A stretch of 64,000 bases of DNA, from assembly GCA_037833965.1 (NCBI GenBank), contig AP031352.1:25462501-25526500 (forward strand). The letters run 5' to 3'. Each line of letters begins with the position of its first letter. Position 1 is the stretch's first letter. Below the pieces are notes generated by a model. It saw nothing but the letters and a program-made list of their open reading frames with translations, was not told the origin of the DNA and did no database searches. This DNA comes from Marchantia polymorpha subsp. ruderalis. Lineage: Eukaryota > Streptophyta > Marchantiopsida > Marchantiales > Marchantiaceae. Shown here piece by piece: positions 61,101-64,000 of this stretch. The translations under genes were made by a program, and so were the position numbers.

Positions 61101-62823
61101 ATTCCGGCCCAGGTCCAGTCTCACGGGTGAGTCCTGCAGCCTCTCCAGCAGCATTGAAAACGACTTGACCAAGTCTCAAAGCCTCGCTTCCTATAACGCC
61201 AGCCGTTCTTGCAGAACCCACAAATTGATTGGCGATAGAATCCCCGACAACTTCCGCAGATTTGCCAGCCTCAGCAACTAATTTCTCCAGAGCTCCTTCA
61301 GTGCGCTCACCAGCTTCCTCAGCTTGACTTTTCAATCTGGAAAAGTTCTTCTCAGCTTCCTTTCGCCCTTCTTCTAATTGTTCTCCGAGAGCATCTGCTC
61401 CTTCTCGGGCAACACTCTGTCCCTGGGAAGCGACCTCCGAAAGTCCTTCTCCAATCGCATCCCCTGCTTCTCTAAGACTTTCACCGCTCTCTTGGGCAGT
61501 CCTCTCTACAGTGGCGGCAACATCTTCGACTGTATCTTGAGCTATGTCTGTGAGTTCTTCTACCACTGGTCCCACTTGCTCCAGCCCATCTTCTACATTC
61601 TCTCTGACAACGTCTCCTGCTTCTTGAAGGTTCCTTCCAGCCTCTTCAGCTGTGTTTTGGGCAGTATTTGACACATCTTCGGCAGTGTCCTGAGCAATGT
61701 CTGAAAGCTGCCCGGCAACAGAACCTGCTTGGTCAACGCCATCTTGTACATTTGAAACAACATCATTTGCAGTTCTGCTTGCCCGCTTCTGCAAATCTTC
61801 TTGCTCGCCCTCGGGGGTGAATTTGACGGTGAAAGTGTCGTCGTCATTGTTCACGATTTCTTCCTTTCCGGAGCTAGAGGTTCCACTCTCTGCTCCTGTC
61901 TCCTGATCCCACCTCTCATTTTCCACTTTCATATCCTGATTCAGATTACTATCTCTCGACCCAGGACTAGCTCCATTTACTTTTCCATTAGTAGGTTTCG
62001 CACTAGGAAAATCTCCCTCTCCGACAAGTTCCGGCAATGGACTGGGCTTTTCCAGCAAAATCAAAGTTTCATCCGTCACCGTCACTCCCTCTGCACTGTC
62101 CCTGGCTTCAGCAGAAGCAGATGAATCTTCTTCGTCCTCGTCAAAAAATTCTTCGCCATCCTCGCCAATATCGGGAAGAGAGCGCTCCAATTGTTCATCC
62201 GCCTCCTCTTCTTGCTGCAAATCATCTAGAAGCTCATCTTTGGTCGGGGTGACGCCTTTCACGTGCCCTGCCACCAATAATTCCAGCTCAGTTATAGTGT
62301 GGCGCATGGCCGAAGGTTAGCTCTAGATCACTGGACCTGCCAGGGTCCGCAAACACCGTAACAATCACATTGTCCAAATCTCGACATTGTCCTCTGTATC
62401 CCGAAATGCTTGCTCGCGGGATAGACTAGACATAGCAGGAATGCTACATTGATCTATGCGTAAAGACTGAAAAACGCAGGCTGCTGAACATGCTCTCTCC
62501 TCATACGCACTGATAATCTGACACCGAGCCAAAACCAGAAGGAGAGAAGGGGAGGGTAGAAGAGACATACTCGAGCGGCGCTTTTGAGTCCTGGCCACAA
62601 TTTTCTGTTGATCTCGGCGGGTGCCGCCGGACGAAGCTCGGCGGACCGATCTTTGCTGCTCTCTAAACTCGTTCACGCGCTTCCAGACGGCCACGGAATT
62701 GGCCGAGCTGAAGCTGCGGCAGGCCAGAGAATCGCCAGGACACATCGGACTACCCGCTGAGGTGCTGGCCTGCAGCGACCGCAGGCACCTCAACCCCGAT
62801 GAATGCAGCATTGAGACCTCCAT
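58164..62823 (-). CDS. TIC62/NmrA-like NAD(P)-binding protein with LEA-like array
   Basis: Probable plastid atypical short-chain dehydrogenase. I derived eleven exons: 62823-62571, 62267-60881, 60528-60429, 60238-60183, 59992-59929, 59667-59605, 59441-59383, 59279-59192, 58894-58832, 58652-58593 and 58220-58164. All are GT-AG and sum to 2,250 bases (749 residues) in one frame. Residues 1-85 are Ser/Arg-rich with almost no acids early, like a transit peptide. About 105-135 is strongly acidic. About 242-471 is Ala/Glu-rich, soluble and built of 11-residue units, like LEA or apolipoprotein helices. About 475-530 is Lys/Pro-rich. The Rossmann domain runs from 533: VTVAGATGRTGR nucleotide loop, VRALVRDP, NVVICAIGATSF, EGVKNLVAAA, and Y676 in DYTIIRPGGLKN. 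The Rossmann part resembles TIC62 and At2g34460-like proteins, but the C-terminus lacks the Pro/Ser FNR-binding repeats of angiosperm TIC62. An alternative start at ATG 62,307 without the first exon would lose the transit peptide. Confidence 0.85.
58986..59042 (-). repeat. tRNA-like SINE head or remnant inside intron 8
   Basis: On the minus strand, TCAGCCA and TGGCTGA form a 7-base-pair acceptor-like stem around only about 37 bases. Inside are an A-box-like GGTGGTGCGCAGT and a B-box-like GTTCAAATCCC. It is too short for a tRNA because there is no anticodon arm. It fits a deleted tRNA or the tRNA-derived head of a SINE lying in the intron. Confidence 0.35.
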
Positions 62824-63420
62824 CTCTCCGAGACGACTTCAAAACCGCGCAGCCGGTTCCAATTATCTACGCTCGCCTCACGACCTCGACAGACAAACCT
62901 CCACTGAACAATCTCAATAGTCCGATCTCCGGCTCGTCCCGACAAATTCTCGAATGAATAACGAGGCGGAATTCCGACTCTCCGTGCGCGACCTGTCAAT
63001 CTTATAAAGGGGTGCGGAAAGTCCAGCCCCCAAGTGCCGCGCCAGCTGCTCGTGAGTCGGGCGGAAAGCTCTGGACTGTCGGGAGCGCGGCACGACGACG
63101 ACAACGACAGGAGGCGAAAATTTCGGTCTCGTGGATAGTCGGGGGACGCTCCCTTGTGAGTTCCGATCACGGGGAAATTTGGAAGCAGCTGACAGCGGCA
63201 CGTAGGCAGGCACTTGGCGGGCGTACGTGAGGCAGAGGAGGTGAGCCACAAGCGAGCCATCCTCGGCGTGCCACGTGCTCTTTTGTCCACGTCATCGACG
63301 GATCCAGTCCCTCGGGGCTGAGCCGACGGGGAGAGAATTCCATGGTGAGAACGCCCTCCATTTGTCCTGCCGCTAGAAGCAGCAGCAGCAGAAGATTGGG
63401 CTCCTGCTCGGCTCGCTAAA
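62824..63420 (-). promoter_or_regulatory. Promoter and leader of the TIC62-like gene, ABRE/G-box-like
   Basis: Upstream of the ATG at 62,823. A TATA-like TTTATAAG (minus strand) lies at about 63,003-63,010, some 180 bases before the ATG. A G-box CACGTG lies at 63,272-63,277, and TGACGTG (minus strand) at 63,288-63,294. Two ACGT cores 16 bases apart are a classic abscisic-acid-response arrangement bound by bZIP factors (family knowledge). This fits a gene encoding a LEA-like segment; response is inferred. Confidence 0.45.
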
Positions 63421-64000
63421 TTTGAACGATTCTTGCTTGCCCCTCGTCGCATTGGTGGGCATCGCCACCTGCGTCGGAATCCAGAACTGCCGTCGACGAG
63501 TGTTTCGAGTGTCGCTGTGTCATGCCTCGACGAGCTGACTTTTCCACCCTCTCGGACGGGCTTCTGTGTTCGGCACGTGATCTCCAGCCGCTTATTAGTG
63601 CTCGGGAAGCTTGCGGCTCACATGAACTGGATGCTGAGTATCTGGATTCGACAAGTGCTGTCGCTGGCCCGAGCCCTGAGATCGTCCATCGAGGCCTTCT
63701 TGTGGGAGAGTGACAGCCTCGGCCGGAGCTGACTTGCACCGCCATGAGTTCAGGTGGTGAGCCCGATGCCTTGTCGAGTCAAACGGCCTGAGCACGTGGG
63801 TGCTACGGGCTTCTGTACCCATTCTTCAAGGTACTGAACGCCGTTGGACACGACCAGCAGCATTGCATGCTTGACAAATTGCCACCCGGCTTAGATCGTT
63901 TCTCTTCGAGAGTACGCAAGGTAGCGCACATTTGATGAATGATGCCCGTGGGTGGTGAATGGTTCTCTTCGGAGCTCGAGTGCGTCAGATGCAGTGGCCA
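63421..64000. other. GC-rich right edge, possibly a divergent gene leader
   Basis: CpG-rich and without recognised coding content apart from the 36-codon frame. Composition resembles the leaders of eIF5 and the TIC62-like gene, so a plus-strand gene may begin here and continue outside the window. Confidence 0.25.
63622..63732 (+). CDS. Short frame, 36 residues, amphipathic
   Basis: ATG 63,622 to TGA 63,730. The peptide MNWMLSIWIRQVLSLARALR continues with SSIEAFLW and is hydrophobic with spaced Arg residues, a helix-like pattern. It lies in GC-rich DNA divergent from the TIC62-like gene and may be an upstream frame in the leader of a gene to the right of the window. No family is recognised. 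Confidence 0.18.
   Translation: MNWMLSIWIRQVLSLARALRSSIEAFLWESDSLGRS

Noticed and set aside
62790-63452. 220-codon minus-strand frame over the TIC62-like promoter
   Set aside because: It overlaps the true first exon in another phase and has only Arg/Ser-rich composition.
1-64000. CRISPR array, operons or prokaryotic defence system
   Set aside because: The genes are spliced eukaryotic genes; the repeats present are microsatellites and isolated palindromes, with no regularly spaced repeat-spacer pattern.

Overview
This window looks like nuclear DNA of a land plant, most likely a bryophyte (moss or liverwort). Three proteins point to plastids or plants: a four-exon 15-cis-zeta-carotene isomerase (Z-ISO), an EDA2-type serine carboxypeptidase, and a TIC62/NmrA-like NAD(P)-binding protein with a probable plastid transit peptide. 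Introns are short (about 100-250 bases), with GT-AG ends and AT-rich interiors. A fourth clear gene encodes translation factor eIF5. The bryophyte placement is an inference from low gene density, compact introns and strong compositional contrast; the sequence does not prove it.

Layout. 0-8.3 kb: Z-ISO on the minus strand (3,465-5,180), with AT-rich DNA downstream of it and a 3.1 kb spacer to the next gene. 8.3-12 kb: an uninterrupted EDA2-like gene on the plus strand, followed about 1.3 kb later by a decayed, internally deleted copy of the same gene. 12-36 kb: no confident gene. AT-rich blocks (about 12-14, 22.4-25, 28.7-30 and 31.3-36 kb) alternate with GC-richer stretches holding only short or coding-like open frames, of which the best is a 98-codon frame at 16.1-16.4 kb. 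36.8-39.6 kb: eIF5 with a G-rich promoter tract and a probable leader intron. 39.6-46.3 kb: simple repeats, then a GC-rich island carrying a small frame interrupted by a single TGA. 46.3-53.4 kb: very AT-rich DNA containing the fossil of a Ty1/copia LTR retrotransposon, with gag-, integrase-, reverse transcriptase- and RNase H-like parts in the usual order. 53.4-58 kb: mixed DNA with one possible transit-peptide-like frame. 58.2-62.8 kb: the 11-exon TIC62-like gene on the minus strand, with ABRE/G-box-like sites upstream.

The genes do not form an operon. Z-ISO acts in plastid carotenoid synthesis; the TIC62-like protein is probably also plastidial. EDA2 should enter the secretory pathway, and eIF5 acts in the cytosol. 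The most unusual item is the TIC62-like gene. Its first large exon encodes an acidic segment and a long array of 11-residue LEA/apolipoprotein-like repeats fused to a Rossmann domain. Its full splice model closes in frame at 749 residues.
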